The notes: generated by a model from the sequence alone, not told the origin. A stretch of DNA of 64,000 nt from Diplonema japonicum (GCA_964019335.1 OZ025733.1:251001-315000), one strand, 5' to 3'. Shown: positions 1 through 10,198, counted from the first letter of the stretch. A program made the numbers and translations.

Positions 1-18
1 GAGCTGCGAAGAAGAACA

Positions 19-1023
19 ATGCAAAACATGAAGAAGGCAACACGAATCCCCGACTTAACCAAGATCAGTTTCGACTTACACGGGGCAGGGGTAGTCCCAA
101 ACGCTTTAACGAAAAACGAGGTGAGAAAAATAAAAAAAATGGTGTTGGAAAATTTTCTAAACACCCCGCAAGACCTCTACGGAGATATAAACACCCGCCA
201 CCATAGGTACGACGTCCCCGTGTCGATAAATAACACCCTTGCAAGAACAACTCTGTGCAACACTGCTAGAAAAATGAAGAGTTTCATTACTGAGGTATTC
301 GGCCCTACACCTGTTATTGCTGAGCTGTCATCGCTTCTCGTATTTCACGGTGCAATGGCTCAAGATATACATCGTGATACGTATGAAGACGAAACGGAGG
401 TGTATGGTTACGACAACCCGGGGCCCTCGCCCCTCGCTTCATTTTTCACCCCGCTTGTTAACATCACGAACAATGTCGGTGGGACTGAACTCTGGCCGTT
501 CACCGCGTCAGAGCGAACGGTTCTCCCCGTTGATCTCGTCAAGCATTCTCATATTGGCGAAGAATGTCCTATCGAAAGAGAAGCCCCCGGAATGACAACC
601 AACACAGGATGTTACCTCGGTATGCTTCCATATTTATCAGCTGGGTCTGTTCTCGCCATGGACTCACGTCAGTACCACCGGTCCACCTCTCATACAAACA
701 CGTATAATTTAGTTCGTCCTGTCTTCTACTTTTCCCTGCTTTCGCCGGACCTTCCGCTTCCTTTGGGGTCTACTTACACGCGGACTTTCAAAAGTCCTGT
801 TTTGCTGTGGGATGTTTGCAATAATACCACTGCCACGCATGTCGAGCCCCCCACCGAGGAGGAGTTAGACGCTTTGATCTATCGTGCTGTGTGGCTTGAC
901 AGAATGCTGACGTTGCAGGATTTTGTGTTCGGTTGGTGGGACACTGTGGGGGGTCTTCTGTGCTGTGCTGTTGTGTTCTATGCGGTGGTGCGCAAGGTGA
1001 AGGTTGTCGATAAACTGGAGTAG
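19..1023 (+). CDS. PhyH-like Fe(II)/2-oxoglutarate dioxygenase with C-terminal membrane anchor
   Basis: A 334-residue protein that looks like the phytanoyl-CoA dioxygenase (PhyH) superfamily. Seen: an N-terminal segment beginning GAGVVPNALTKNEV, as in PhyH proteins; an H-x-D iron pair in IHRDT; and a distal QYHRSTSHTN followed by RPVFYFS, which supplies the second His and the Arg that would hold 2-oxoglutarate. Near the C-terminus GGLLCCAVVFYAVV is a probable single membrane span followed by a basic tail, so the enzyme is probably tail-anchored. The substrate cannot be told. ATGs at 19 and 28 are both possible; the window starts only 18 bases upstream, so a longer N-terminus cannot be excluded. 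A run of A begins 11 bases after the stop. Confidence 0.75.
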   Translation: MQNMKKATRIPDLTKISFDLHGAGVVPNALTKNEVRKIKKMVLENFLNTPQDLYGDINTRHHRYDVPVSINNTLARTTLCNTARKMKSFITEVFGPTPVIAELSSLLVFHGAMAQDIHRDTYEDETEVYGYDNPGPSPLASFFTPLVNITNNVGGTELWPFTASERTVLPVDLVKHSHIGEECPIEREAPGMTTNTGCYLGMLPYLSAGSVLAMDSRQYHRSTSHTNTYNLVRPVFYFSLLSPDLPLPLGSTYTRTFKSPVLLWDVCNNTTATHVEPPTEEELDALIYRAVWLDRMLTLQDFVFGWWDTVGGLLCCAVVFYAVVRKVKVVDKLE

Positions 1024-1929
1024 TAACCTTCTAAAAAAAAAAAAAAAAAAAAAAAAGGGAAGAATGACAAAACAACCAGCAAAGCATTTTATACGGTGTC
1101 GCCCATGTCCATCAGCAGTTGAGTGTCGCTTACAAACCTAATCTCAACTGGTCAGCGATGTCATGGGGCTTGTGGGAAGAGAACACCTGCACGGTCATGC
1201 TTCTAAAAAACAAAAAGGCCGCACGGAGCAAATGCCTCTGAAATTCAGAAAGGAAGCGAACCTGTAGTAGCTCTGTGGATTGAGTCCAGCGATCGGTAAG
1301 TGTCCAAATGTGTTAGGAAGGAACGACTACGGGGCAAAGAATCCTGCTTTCGGAGTGTCTGAATGGGCGCAAGCCTGGCACCATCGAGTTCTCGCCCAGA
1401 GGTGCTACTTCAATTTTATTGGCACCAATGGTGACTTGAGTGTCTCTGTGAATGAAATGACTACAGAAATGTGTGGCAACATAAGTTAACCGGCAGACCT
1501 GCCACGATAGTGACAAGACGGTGAGACTCGGGGTTTGAAAATTTTTGCTCTGTCGATCGGATGACTTGTATTTTCTATCTCCGTGAAGAAAACACATATG
1601 AAGTCTCTGGCCGATCATATTCTGAAAGGAATGTCACCTTTTACCTGTCTTTACCTGCGTCCGTTGACGCTTCTGAGCCACCACCTTACTGGCAGCCAAG
1701 TCCGTCTTTTTTTCATTCCCCTTGTTCTTCTGTTACTTTCAGTATTCTTTCCGGTAATGGACTGATACGGGCCTGGAAGCAACCTCTGCTTAATTCCTGC
1801 TACGTGGGAGGCTCCTCTTGAGGGTGTCAGTCACTTTTTATTCCTATTTTTATTCGACTTTCTGTTTTCGTAGTATTATCCCTTTTTTTTTTTTTTTTGT
1901 TTTTTTTTTTTTTTTTTTTTTTTCCACCT
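1024..1929. other. Intergenic region, no supported gene
   Basis: About 0.9 kb of mixed-composition DNA. It starts with a 22-base A run and holds only short overlapping open frames (1280-1489, 1561-1821) without recognisable motifs. I looked for tRNA-like structure and saw none. It ends in T-rich DNA that becomes the pyrimidine tract before the kinase gene. Confidence 0.6.
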
Positions 1930-1959
1930 GTTTTGCAATATCACTTCGGTTACCTCCAG
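1930..1959 (+). promoter_or_regulatory. Probable splice acceptor before the kinase gene
   Basis: Long T runs (1879-1923) lead into ACCTCCAG ending at 1959, 14 bases before the ATG at 1974. This favours 1974 over the longer open frame beginning at 1818, whose N-terminus is merely translated poly-T (poly-Phe). It could be a spliced-leader acceptor or the end of a 5'UTR intron. Confidence 0.5.
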
Positions 1960-1973
1960 AGATCGTCCACGAG

Positions 1974-3727
1974 ATGGCAGACGCTTACGAGCGTCTCAGA
2001 TTCCTCGGGAAAGGCGGCTTTGGCGCAGTTTATGAATCGATAAATGGTGCTGGTGAGCTCTGCGCCCTGAAGGTACAGGTCTCTGGGAAGCAGGAGGGCC
2101 TCTCTGAATTCAGAACGGAAGTGGACCACATGAAGAAGTTCTCACACAAAAATATTGTCCCCTGCTTGGACAGCTTCGAGCAGGTGACCAAACTTCAGGA
2201 GTGGGAGCACTGCATAGTAATGCCATTGTACAAAGGTGACCTTTCCGTCCACGTGAAGGAGAAGGGACCGCTGAAACAAGAAGAGGTTACTTTCCTTTTG
2301 CAAGACATGGGGAAGGCACTTGACTACATCCACGGGAAGGGGTACATCCACAGGGATGTGAAACCTCAGAATATCATGATCGCAAAGAAAGGTGAGCAAG
2401 ACAACCTTCTGTTTGTGTTAGCGGACTTCGGTCTTGTGAAAGACGTGAAAATCAGTACTGCAAAGACCCTTAAAGGAACACCAGGCTTCATCGCCCCTGA
2501 GTTCGCGACTCCACCTTACTCAAACAAGATCGACATGTGGTCCCTTGGGGTAACAGGGTGCTGTTCTGTACTCAACAACAATGACGAAAGTAGAATGAGA
2601 AGGTTTCTCGATAACAACCACGAGGTGACAATGCGTGAACTGCGCCCTATTCTGGAGAATAACGTAGGCACGCTCGCATCCGATGTGTTGGTGGCTCTGC
2701 TGTCAGTAAACCCAGACAACCGCCCATCAGGTGCTGAGGTTGTCAAACAAATGAACGTCAAACCTTGCTTTTCTGCAGTTGCCCCATCTGTGGAGGTGGA
2801 GGCTTTGAAAAGAAAACTAGATATCGTGCAGGCACGTGAAAGGGAAAGCGCAGCACGGATCGCGGAACTGGTGAGGCGGAACGAAAGTCTCGAGGATGAC
2901 AACCAGCGGAAAACACAGCAAAACGAGAAACTTAAAGTCGAACTGCAGGAGCTCACAGACAGACGCTGTACCGAGATGGCAGCGGTTGATGAACACGCGG
3001 CTTGCTTGGCAGACGGCGCTGACGAGCTAGCCGATCTGTCCTCTGGGATGACATCCCGTAAGGAGGCGGAAGTGGCCATTGAGAACTGCAACGTAACTAA
3101 ACTGAAAGGATTGTTAGCGAAAGATTCCGAACTTCTTTTCCTGGCGGCGGAAAAAGGGAACAGACAAATAGTATCTGCCCTGCTAAGTTTCAGAATGAAC
3201 GTGAACTTGATGAACAGCGCCCATAAAACAGTGCTCCATGTTGCCTGCGAGGCCGGGAATGAAGAGACTGTTAGATGTCTTGTTGAGGAAAAGGCCAACG
3301 TCAACATGAAAAACTCCTGCGGCAACACTCCCCTTCATGTTGCGATCAAGGGAAACAGAATCGAAATTGTTGAGTATCTCCTCACCAATGGTGGTGACAC
3401 TGAAGTCGTGAATAATGATGGTGTCAGGCCGCTCCTCCTTGCGGCGTCGTGTGGATTCGAATCAATTGCACGTCTTGTGAGCACTACTGCAACTTACCGC
3501 AAAGGCTGTCGCCCTTCCCTCAGCGGGAACTTAGGTGTGGGGTGTCTGATCCGTGCTATCTGGTCTAATAATTTAGCAGCGGTCGCGCTGTTGATCGATT
3601 ACGAGGTAGAGCTCAACTCTGAATGTTCGCTCCGTGACGAATACCCTGGGTTGGGAAAAGACGGCAGTTGTATGGCAAAAAAAAAAAAAAAAAAAATAAG
3701 AAAAAATAAAAAAATACATAAAATGAG

Positions 3728-3765
<38 letters not shown>

Positions 3766-4080
3766 TATTCCGATTTTTGAAGCCGTTAAGAACTCTGCAC
3801 ACGACATCACCGCTCTTCTCCTGGAGAAGGGGTCGGACCCTGATGTGCGGTGCAACACGAAGTTTGGCCGAGGTATGAAATGGAGGAAGGAATGATATTA
3901 TAATAATGTATAGGCCGCTCTGTGCTTCATGAAGCCGTGAAAATGCAAAATATAAAGGCTGTGAACCTTCTGCTCCAGCATGGGGCAGACCGTTCGGTCG
4001 AGGACCGCAACGGGGACACACCGCTTGACATGGCACGCAGCAAGGGGTTCTTGGACATCGCTCGTTGTTTTCAGCGCTGA
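1974..4080 (+). CDS. Protein kinase with coiled coil and ankyrin repeats (3 exons)
   Basis: Join 1974-3669, 3765-3872, 3914-4080; 656 residues. The N-terminal kinase domain looks active: Gly loop GKGGFG (12-17), Lys33 in ALKV, catalytic HRDVKPQN with Asp128, DFG Asp151, and APEF. A charged, heptad-like stretch follows (about 280-340). The C-terminal half has ankyrin repeats, with TVLHVACEAGNEETVRCL and TPLHVAIKGN the clearest. Two introns were inferred because the unspliced frame breaks the ankyrins with poly-Lys, while splicing restores HEAVKMQNIKAVNLLLQHGAD and a normal end. The kinase-ankyrin order resembles RIPK/ANKK proteins, but no orthology is claimed. It is probably a cytosolic signalling Ser/Thr kinase. 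Confidence 0.85.
3670..3764 (+). other. Intron 1 of kinase gene (95 nt, poly-A)
   Basis: GTATGG donor and AAG acceptor, with almost nothing but A between. There is no pyrimidine tract. Removing it joins ..GS to CIPIFEAV and keeps the ankyrin frame. Confidence 0.75.
3873..3913 (+). other. Intron 2 of kinase gene (41 nt)
   Basis: GTATGA donor and TATAG acceptor, 41 nt. Removal restores the ankyrin motif SVLHEAVK. It is a very short intron with no T-run. Confidence 0.8.
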
Positions 4081-4261
4081 GGGGGACGCAACATCCCCTT
4101 TCTAACCTATCTAACAGGAGGGGGAAAGAAAATTCCTTTCTTTTTTTGTTTTTTTTTTTGTTTTAACAATATTATTGTCGAGACTAAAAACTAGTTGATG
4201 GCAGCGTAATGAGCTATTTTATTAGGTAAAATTCCGCTCGTGTGCACAAACAAATAGTTTT

Positions 4262-4292
4262 CTTTTTTTTTTTTTTTTTAAAGATTCTTCAG
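4262..4292 (+). promoter_or_regulatory. Probable splice acceptor before the LRR gene
   Basis: A T-tract, then ATTCTTCAG ending at 4292, 39 bases before the ATG. The intervening leader is almost pure A with a few G and T. Confidence 0.45.
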
Positions 4293-4331
4293 GGGAAGAA
4301 AAATAAAAAAAATATTTAAAAAAAAAAAAAA

Positions 4332-5867
4332 ATGAACATCTCGGTGTTCATCCGAACCCCCGCCGTGGTGTATGATGTTGAAATACATGGGAAGGAAACA
4401 TTACAAGATTTGTACAAGAAAGCAGCCAGCGTGGCGAATCTAGAGGAAGGGCGATTCACGCTAGTGTGGGATGGAAACATCCTGGACGCACACAGCAGAG
4501 AAGAATTCCAGGAGACCGGTATGACGGAGGGCACTGAAGTACAAGTAGAGGAAGAGAAGCCTGCAAAGTACCACGAACTGAAAACAAGAAGCAGCGAGTT
4601 TGAACAGAGAGTCACAGCATACCCCGATACTTGCTTTGTGGTTGACATTTCAGAGTGCGGTACACAATGCAACATGCACAGCCTCCCTGCAGAGCTTCAG
4701 TACCTAACCGTCACAGACCCTTCAAGGGTTGTTAAACAGTTCGCTTTTACAAAACCGGGATGCAACTATCTAAAATCGGTCGAAATTGATTTAGGAGGTT
4801 GGGTGTCTGTTCAGAGAGGCTTCCTAGCAGAGTGCCCGTCGCTCACTTCAGTCTCCCTGAACCACCTTAGCTCGGTCAAAGCTGTTGGGGACAACTTCCT
4901 GCGAAACTGCCCGCAGTTAACCTCAATAGATTTGAGCGGTTTAAACATAAAGGTCATCTCGAACAATTTCCTGTCCGGGTGTTCCTCCATCACATGGCTC
5001 GATATGAGCAGTGTGACAGACACAAGGTTCAAGGACAGCTTTCTTTCTTGTTGCAAGTCGCTCACGGGCGTAGACCTTTGCGGTCTGCGTCATGTCTCAT
5101 GTTTCGGGGACGAATTCATGTCGCACTGCACTTCTTTGAAAACGATTGATCTAAGCAGCTGCACTGGGGTGACACAGATCGGAGATGAATTTCTGGCAAA
5201 ATGCACCTCCCTTACAAACGTTGATTTGAGAGGCTTGGATGGTATCTCGTCAGCAGGCGACTGCTTTCTACGTTACTGTTCGTCATTGAAAACGATTGAC
5301 CTGGGCTTCCTCTACAATATTGAGATCGCCGGTGTGTTTTTCCTCGATGCCTGCACCTCCCTTACCTCTGTTGGTCTCAGCGGGTTGTGTGGTGTTAAAT
5401 GCATCAAAGACGGTTTCCTCAAGAACTCGACATCCCTTGCCACAGTCGATCTGAGCCGCCTTTGCAACGTGAAGATGATATGCAGTGATTTTTTGATGGG
5501 CTGTACTTCTCTGACATTGGTGGACTTGAGCGGTCTGCAGAACACGCAGTACATAGGGTGCTGTTTCCTTAAGGGTTGCACGTCGTTGTTGAATGTTGAT
5601 CTGAGCGGGCTGGGTGGCGTGGTGAGTGTGGAGAACGACTTTCTCTCCGGCTGTTCCTCGCTGCAGTCTGTTGAGCTGGCCCTGCCCAGCCTCGAACTGA
5701 GGCGCTGCAAGCATGGTGGGAAGCTACCCGCAGGCTTTTTGGAAAACTGCACGTCGCTGACTCAGCTTGACCTACGCCCCCTCAACATCAGTCACCTCGA
5801 TCGCAGTGTCGATCTCCAAGGGTGCGCATCGCTTGCGACTATCAAGCTCAGCCAGTGGAGTGGATGA
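4332..5867 (+). CDS. Ubiquitin-like domain plus BspA-type leucine-rich repeats
   Basis: A 511-residue protein. Residues 1-75 look like a ubiquitin-like fold: alternating strands, then TLQDLYKKAASVANLEEGRF and a closing GTEVQVEEE. From about 110 onward there are roughly a dozen 23-26-residue repeats of the form FLxxCTSLTxVDLSGLxxVxxIGDxF, the BspA/Treponema-type LRR used in protein-protein contacts. No signal peptide or membrane span is visible, so it is probably intracellular. The repeats end with a shorter final unit and the stop, with no catalytic domain. The partner is unknown. It has no intron and follows the kinase gene on the same strand. Confidence 0.8.
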   Translation: MNISVFIRTPAVVYDVEIHGKETLQDLYKKAASVANLEEGRFTLVWDGNILDAHSREEFQETGMTEGTEVQVEEEKPAKYHELKTRSSEFEQRVTAYPDTCFVVDISECGTQCNMHSLPAELQYLTVTDPSRVVKQFAFTKPGCNYLKSVEIDLGGWVSVQRGFLAECPSLTSVSLNHLSSVKAVGDNFLRNCPQLTSIDLSGLNIKVISNNFLSGCSSITWLDMSSVTDTRFKDSFLSCCKSLTGVDLCGLRHVSCFGDEFMSHCTSLKTIDLSSCTGVTQIGDEFLAKCTSLTNVDLRGLDGISSAGDCFLRYCSSLKTIDLGFLYNIEIAGVFFLDACTSLTSVGLSGLCGVKCIKDGFLKNSTSLATVDLSRLCNVKMICSDFLMGCTSLTLVDLSGLQNTQYIGCCFLKGCTSLLNVDLSGLGGVVSVENDFLSGCSSLQSVELALPSLELRRCKHGGKLPAGFLENCTSLTQLDLRPLNISHLDRSVDLQGCASLATIKLSQWSG

Positions 5868-6659
5868 TGTTATTAAGAAGAAGGGAGAAGTGCCCGATAC
5901 CTATACCGATACCGTTAGGACGAAGTAAAGCGGTCTTCACATTTGTGCAAAGAACGAGTCGCCAAACGAGCCCTTTTTTTTTTTTTTTTTTTTTTTTTTG
6001 CAAATAACAATGGACCCACCCGTGCGAAACTAGGGGGAAGAAACTAAAGGGAGGAGGATATCGGGGTGCACGGCGGAGTGAACAAGGGACGGGAAAGGCT
6101 TTTTTTATTTACTTTCATTCTTTCATGTTCACTGGGAACCACGGAGAGGTAGGGGGGAAAAGAGGTGAAAAGAGGTTCAAGAAAGTTGGGGGGGAGGGAG
6201 GTCAAAACTTGAGAGGAAGAGATGGAGGGGGGAAAAAGAAAAAAGAAAAATAGTTTTTTTTTTTTTTTTTAACACCTAGAACCCATATCAAACAATCTTT
6301 ATCATTTTCTTTCTTTTAAACTTTTAAACTAGGAAGATTAAAAATTTTAAGATAGAAAGAAAAATAAGAAAAAGAAACAACAAAGAAAAAAAAAATTAAA
6401 AATAAAACTAAAAATAAAACACAATTTAAACTAAAATTAAAAATAAAAATGAAAATAAGCTCGATGATTTAAAGGAAGCCGGTTGGGGCACCCTTTGAAT
6501 AAAATAAAATTAAAAATAAATAAAAATAAAAGTAAAAATAGAAAGGGAGAAGAGAAGCAGACAATCAATTGCTTTCTTCTCTTTCTTTTTTTTTTTAGTA
6601 GCACCCCCATGCACACTGAAATTTTATCGAGTTTTTTTTTTTTCCCTCTCCTTTCTTCT
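5868..6659. other. Intergenic AT-rich low-complexity region
   Basis: Homopolymer A and T runs, and a degenerate AAAATTAAAAATAAA-type stretch at about 6340-6540. No coding or RNA gene is supported; the short open frame at 6483-6707 is translated simple sequence. Confidence 0.6.
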
Positions 6660-6692
6660 CATTCCGCCCCATGCACACGCACTCCCATTCAG
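6660..6692 (+). promoter_or_regulatory. Probable splice acceptor before the Cys-rich gene
   Basis: C/T-rich DNA ending CTCCCATTCAG at 6692, 22 bases before the ATG at 6715, with an A-rich leader between. Confidence 0.5.
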
Positions 6693-6714
6693 GTTAATAT
6701 CTTTTAAAAAGAAA

Positions 6715-7098
6715 ATGAAATTACTGCTCCTTGTGTGCATCATCGCCCTCGCTGAAGGGCTCCGCCACCCAACTCTATGGAGTCTTGAGAAGCCCTGCCG
6801 CAGCGAGAAGAAGTGCAGGAATTGCGAAGGGAGGTGCGTGGAAGAAGAGACAGTGCAGTGCCTGAGGGACCCCTGCGAGGACTCGCCATGCGGTGACAAG
6901 GAGATGTGCGTTGCGAACTCCTGCGGGGAGTGCAGCGCCTGCTGCCTGAAGCCGAAGAAGTGCAACAAGCGCTCGAAGACGTGCAAGGACGGGAGTGAGA
7001 TCTTCAGGGACCCCTTCAACAACTGCAAGTACCCCAAGTGCCCTGTCCCCGCCTGCGCCCCGAAGGACACCACCACATTCTTCAATCCCAAGACTTAA
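6715..7098 (+). CDS. Secreted cysteine-rich protein, stopped by an in-frame TAA
   Basis: 127 residues as read. MKLLLLVCIIALAEG is a clear signal peptide, so the product enters the secretory route. The rest is about 20% Cys, with spaced pairs such as CGECSACC and CKYPKCPVPAC, suggesting a disulfide-locked extracellular domain; the family was not recognised. The TAA at 7096-7098 falls inside a repeated module: the same frame continues for 69 codons to 7308 with a second copy of the module (see next entry). The first copy lacks about six codons present in the second at exactly this point, so a small deletion probably created the stop. Truncated gene, readthrough or assembly error are all possible. 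Confidence 0.6.
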   Translation: MKLLLLVCIIALAEGLRHPTLWSLEKPCRSEKKCRNCEGRCVEEETVQCLRDPCEDSPCGDKEMCVANSCGECSACCLKPKKCNKRSKTCKDGSEIFRDPFNNCKYPKCPVPACAPKDTTTFFNPKT

Positions 7099-7308
7099 TG
7101 CGAGGAGGGCTTCGAGTACTGGGGCAACCCGGACTGTGGTTGTGGTTGCAAGCCGAAGGTTGAGGTCCCTGCCTGCGTCCCGAGGGGCAGCACATTCTAC
7201 GATCCCAAAACTTGTGAGATCAGCCTCATTCATTGCGAGGAGGGCTTCGAGTACTGGGGCAACCTCCCAGACTGTGGTTGTGGTTGCAAACCGAAGATCG
7301 AGGGCTGA
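7099..7308 (+). pseudogene. In-frame continuation of the Cys-rich protein after the TAA
   Basis: Same frame as the preceding CDS, ending TGA at 7306-7308. It contains two copies of CEEGFEYWGN..DCGCGCKPK. Copy 2 is preceded by FYDPKTCEISLIH, whereas copy 1 is preceded by FFNPKT and then the stop. The coding signature is intact, so the stop is either recent or tolerated. Confidence 0.55.
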
Positions 7309-8230
7309 AGAAAAGTTCTTTTTTTCAAGGAAACAAGATAAAGAAGGAAAGGAAAAAAAGGGAACTATTCCCACACCAACGGACCATTTTTGTCCACCAG
7401 GGGATAATTTTTCAAAATTTCAAAAAAAAAAAAATATTCTAACGCAACGCCGCCCCTGCAGAACTGCCCTCACCCTCGTTCGATAAAAGAGAAAAGAAAG
7501 AAAAGGGAAAACAGAAATATGTGAGCATGATCTATTGGCTGTGTCTCGGATACTTGTCAATGTCTGATCGGTTCTGGACCGGATGGAATTTTAAAAAAAA
7601 AAGAGTAAAAACAAAAAGAGGGCGTAAAAGAACGATAAAGGAGCGTAACAAGGCAACATTTAGCAAAGGCCGAAGTTCCTTGTTTTCGTATTTATTGCAT
7701 TTTTTTCCCTCTTTTATTCTCCATTTATTACTTTTCTTTTTTCTTGTCATACCGGTCCAAATGACCCACTCGCTTTTTTTTGTTTTTGTTTTTATTTCCC
7801 ATTCCTACTTTGCTCTCCTTAATTCTTCTCGACCCCTTCTCCCTCTCTTCGATACCCTGTTTTTCTATCTAAATATTCTATCTCAGGCGTCAGTCTTAGA
7901 CCCTCAAAGAAATATTTATCCAGTTTTTAAGGGGTGACTTTTTGTTTTATTTTTTATTTTATTTTATTTTTTTTTGGTAATTTTTTCTTTGTACTTCTCG
8001 CAGTAAGAAAGAAAAAAAAAAAAATGCAACTCACCATGGGTGCCGATCACCTGTGTGTGCAGTGGTGTTCTGCGTTGCAGCGTACGTTCAAAGCTGAGGA
8101 GCGGTATTGATTGGATAGCCGGTTTTTACACTTTCTTCCTATTTGTTGGTACGGCTTATTCTGTCCATGGTCCCCCCTCTACGTCCTGAGGATGTGGGTG
8201 GGTAGCACGAGTACCTTGCCATCTCATTAA
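7309..8230. other. Intergenic region, no supported gene
   Basis: Low-complexity A/T runs, with a more complex stretch at about 8025-8215. The open frame at 7521-7937 is rich in Phe, Lys and Leu from homopolymers and is not a credible protein. Nothing RNA-like was recognised. Confidence 0.55.
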
Positions 8231-8255
8231 ACTTCTGTTCTTCCATACCATTCAG
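8231..8255 (+). promoter_or_regulatory. Probable splice acceptor before prolyl hydroxylase
   Basis: CTTCTGTTCTTCCATACCATTCAG ends at 8255, 86 bases before the ATG at 8342. The leader between is G- and A-rich. Confidence 0.5.
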
Positions 8256-8341
8256 GAGGGCAGCGTTGGACGGGGAGGGGGAGGGGGGGGGGAGGTACAA
8301 AAAACAAAGCAAGAGAAAAAAAAAAAAGAAGAAGAAAAAAA

Positions 8342-9851
8342 ATGGGTTTCAATGGTGTACCGTACAAGTTGATGGCGTTCCCGTTCATCTCACTAATAAT
8401 GATAATGTACTTCTTCTTCTCAACAGGCACCCCGAGCGAGGAGTGGAAACCCGGCGAGGCCGCCACCAAAAAGCTGCAAAACGAGGAAAAAGAATTGGAG
8501 GCGGTGAAGAACGAACTGGCGAACTCGCGGAAGGCGATGGACGCAATGCGGAAACAGATAGACATCCTGGAAGAACTAGGAAAAAAGAAACCAGAAGACA
8601 CCTCAAACCACCACAAAGAAGAAAACTCCGAAAGGTGCTACTACGTTACAGGCAACGGTGTCGGCGACAGAACCAGCATGGGGATGTATCTGAAACACAA
8701 TGAAGACGTTAACGACAAGCACGTCTTTCACAGAAATAAAGGCGCATGGACCCGAGAAGAAAGATGGCTGTGCTCCTTAGCCGATGGGAGATGGATCCTC
8801 TCCGACTCGTTCGAGAACTGCAAAGCAGGACAAGCCACCTGGGTCTCAAAAACCTCATCCCAACACCCTTTAGACATCGGCCCCTGGTCCACATTAGTCG
8901 GCGATGGATGGACAGAAATCCCCGAGTTCAACATCATTCTAAAAACAGAAGTCGACTGTTCACTCACATCGAAGCTCGAAGGGAAAATCCCACACACCGG
9001 TCAAAGCAACCCAACCAAGGGTGTCAATTATGAAGCTGACTATGATGTTACAGATCCTAAGAAGGACGATGAGAAGTACGCGTATAAACCGGGAATAGGT
9101 TTTAAGTACATGGAGGATCGGGATGTTGAGAAGCCCCCCTTCACGGTCTTGTCCAACATCCCGAAGATTTATTTCTTCGACAAGCTATTGACAGACGAGG
9201 AGTGCGATGCCATTGTCCATGCGGCAGAGTCGAGGATCACTCGATCGGGCGTCGTACCTTGGAAGGGTTCGAATGCCTCAAACATCCAAGAGGTGCGCAC
9301 ATCGTCTCACACGTGGCTGACAGAATCTGTACCCGCTGTCAATGATGTGATGAACAGGCTTCTATCACTCTTCGGGTTCAAGGTTGCCGACCACGAGGCC
9401 CTGCAGGTCTTGAGGTATCAACACAATCAGAAGTACGACGCGCACCACGACTATTTCGACCCGGGATTGTACGGGAAACAGGTTTCGAACAGAGCCCTGA
9501 CGTGTTTTTTGTATTTGAATACGGTGGAAGAGGGTGGGGAAACGGTGTGTGTGTGGGGATAAAAAATAAGGGGGGGGGAAAAAAAAATACAGTGGTTCCC
9601 CCGTGCGAACGGTGGTGCTCCAACCGGTGACTTCAGAAGTTGCAACTTTGGTCTGCGGGCAAAGCCTGTTAAAGGTGTGTTCGTTTAATGGAAAAAAAAA
9701 AAAAAAAAAAAAAATTGCAGGCAGTGCAGCGTGCTTCTATGACATGCGGCCTGATCTATCTTTGGACGAGTATTCACTTCACGGAGGCTGTCCTGTCAAA
9801 CAGGGGGTGAAGTGGGGTGGGACTTTGTGGATGCACGTGGATGTGGAATGA
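8342..9851 (+). CDS. Membrane-anchored prolyl 4-hydroxylase (3 exons)
   Basis: Join 8342-9544, 9593-9674, 9721-9851; 471 residues. The N-terminus has a hydrophobic segment (about 10-28) that should act as a signal anchor, then a coiled coil (about 35-85) and a novel central region. The C-terminal third is a P4H Fe(II)/2OG domain: iron pair His368/Asp370 in YDAHHDYFDPG, YLNTVEEGGET, then distal His449 in SLHGGCPV and Lys459 in GVKWGGTLW, which binds 2-oxoglutarate. Splicing is needed: exon 2 supplies WFPRANGG and the K-P-V-K-G link expected between EGGET and the distal His. It probably hydroxylates prolines of secreted or ER proteins. Confidence 0.88.
9545..9592 (+). other. Intron 1 of prolyl hydroxylase gene (48 nt)
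   Basis: GTGTGTGTGG donor, G- and A-run interior, ATACAG acceptor. Phase 0. Confidence 0.75.
9675..9720 (+). other. Intron 2 of prolyl hydroxylase gene (46 nt, poly-A)
   Basis: GTGTGTTCG donor, long A run, ATTGCAG acceptor. Its removal joins K-P-V-K to G-S-A-A-C-F-Y-D as expected for the family. Confidence 0.8.
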
Positions 9852-9878
9852 GGAAACGTAAAGGAGGAGAGAGTGTGT

Positions 9879-9913
<35 letters not shown>

Positions 9914-10139
9914 AAATTCTCTCCTCGCCTAATATATTTTTTGTGTCGATCCTTCACATAAGTTGAAGTAGCTTTTTTTTTCTTCTTTTTTCCTTTCTTT
10001 CGTCCCCCATTGACCTGCATGTCAATTTCTCAAAAGAGAAAGGGGTTTAAAAAAAAAAAAAAAAAAAAGACCACATGTGTCTGCTCTTCATTTTTTGTTT
10101 TCTTTGATGAGTGTTTGTTCTTTTTTCTTTCCTTCTCTT
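9852..10139. other. Intergenic, homopolymer-rich
   Basis: Contains a T run of about 30 at 9882-9912 and an A run at 10050-10068. No gene seen. Confidence 0.6.
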
Positions 10140-10172
10140 TTTTTTTGTATCCTCATACCCCCCCCTCCCCAG
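10140..10172 (+). promoter_or_regulatory. Probable splice acceptor before the LOX-like gene
   Basis: T/C-rich tract ending CCCCTCCCCAG at 10172, followed by a leader ending in an A run before the ATG at 10199. It argues against the longer open frame that begins at 10010. Confidence 0.5.
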
Positions 10173-10198
10173 TGTATAAAAGAACGAAGAAAAAAAAA

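Noticed and set aside
1024-1929. Possible tRNA or snRNA gene
   Set aside because: No cloverleaf, A/B boxes or recognisable snRNA core could be traced by eye.
7096-7098. Reassigned TAA codon
   Set aside because: Other genes here end normally on TAA, TAG or TGA with no coding continuation, so a changed genetic code is not supported.
10010-10198. Longer N-terminus of the LOX-like protein
   Set aside because: It translates A and T runs (poly-Lys, poly-Phe) and lies before the acceptor-like CCCCAG at 10172.
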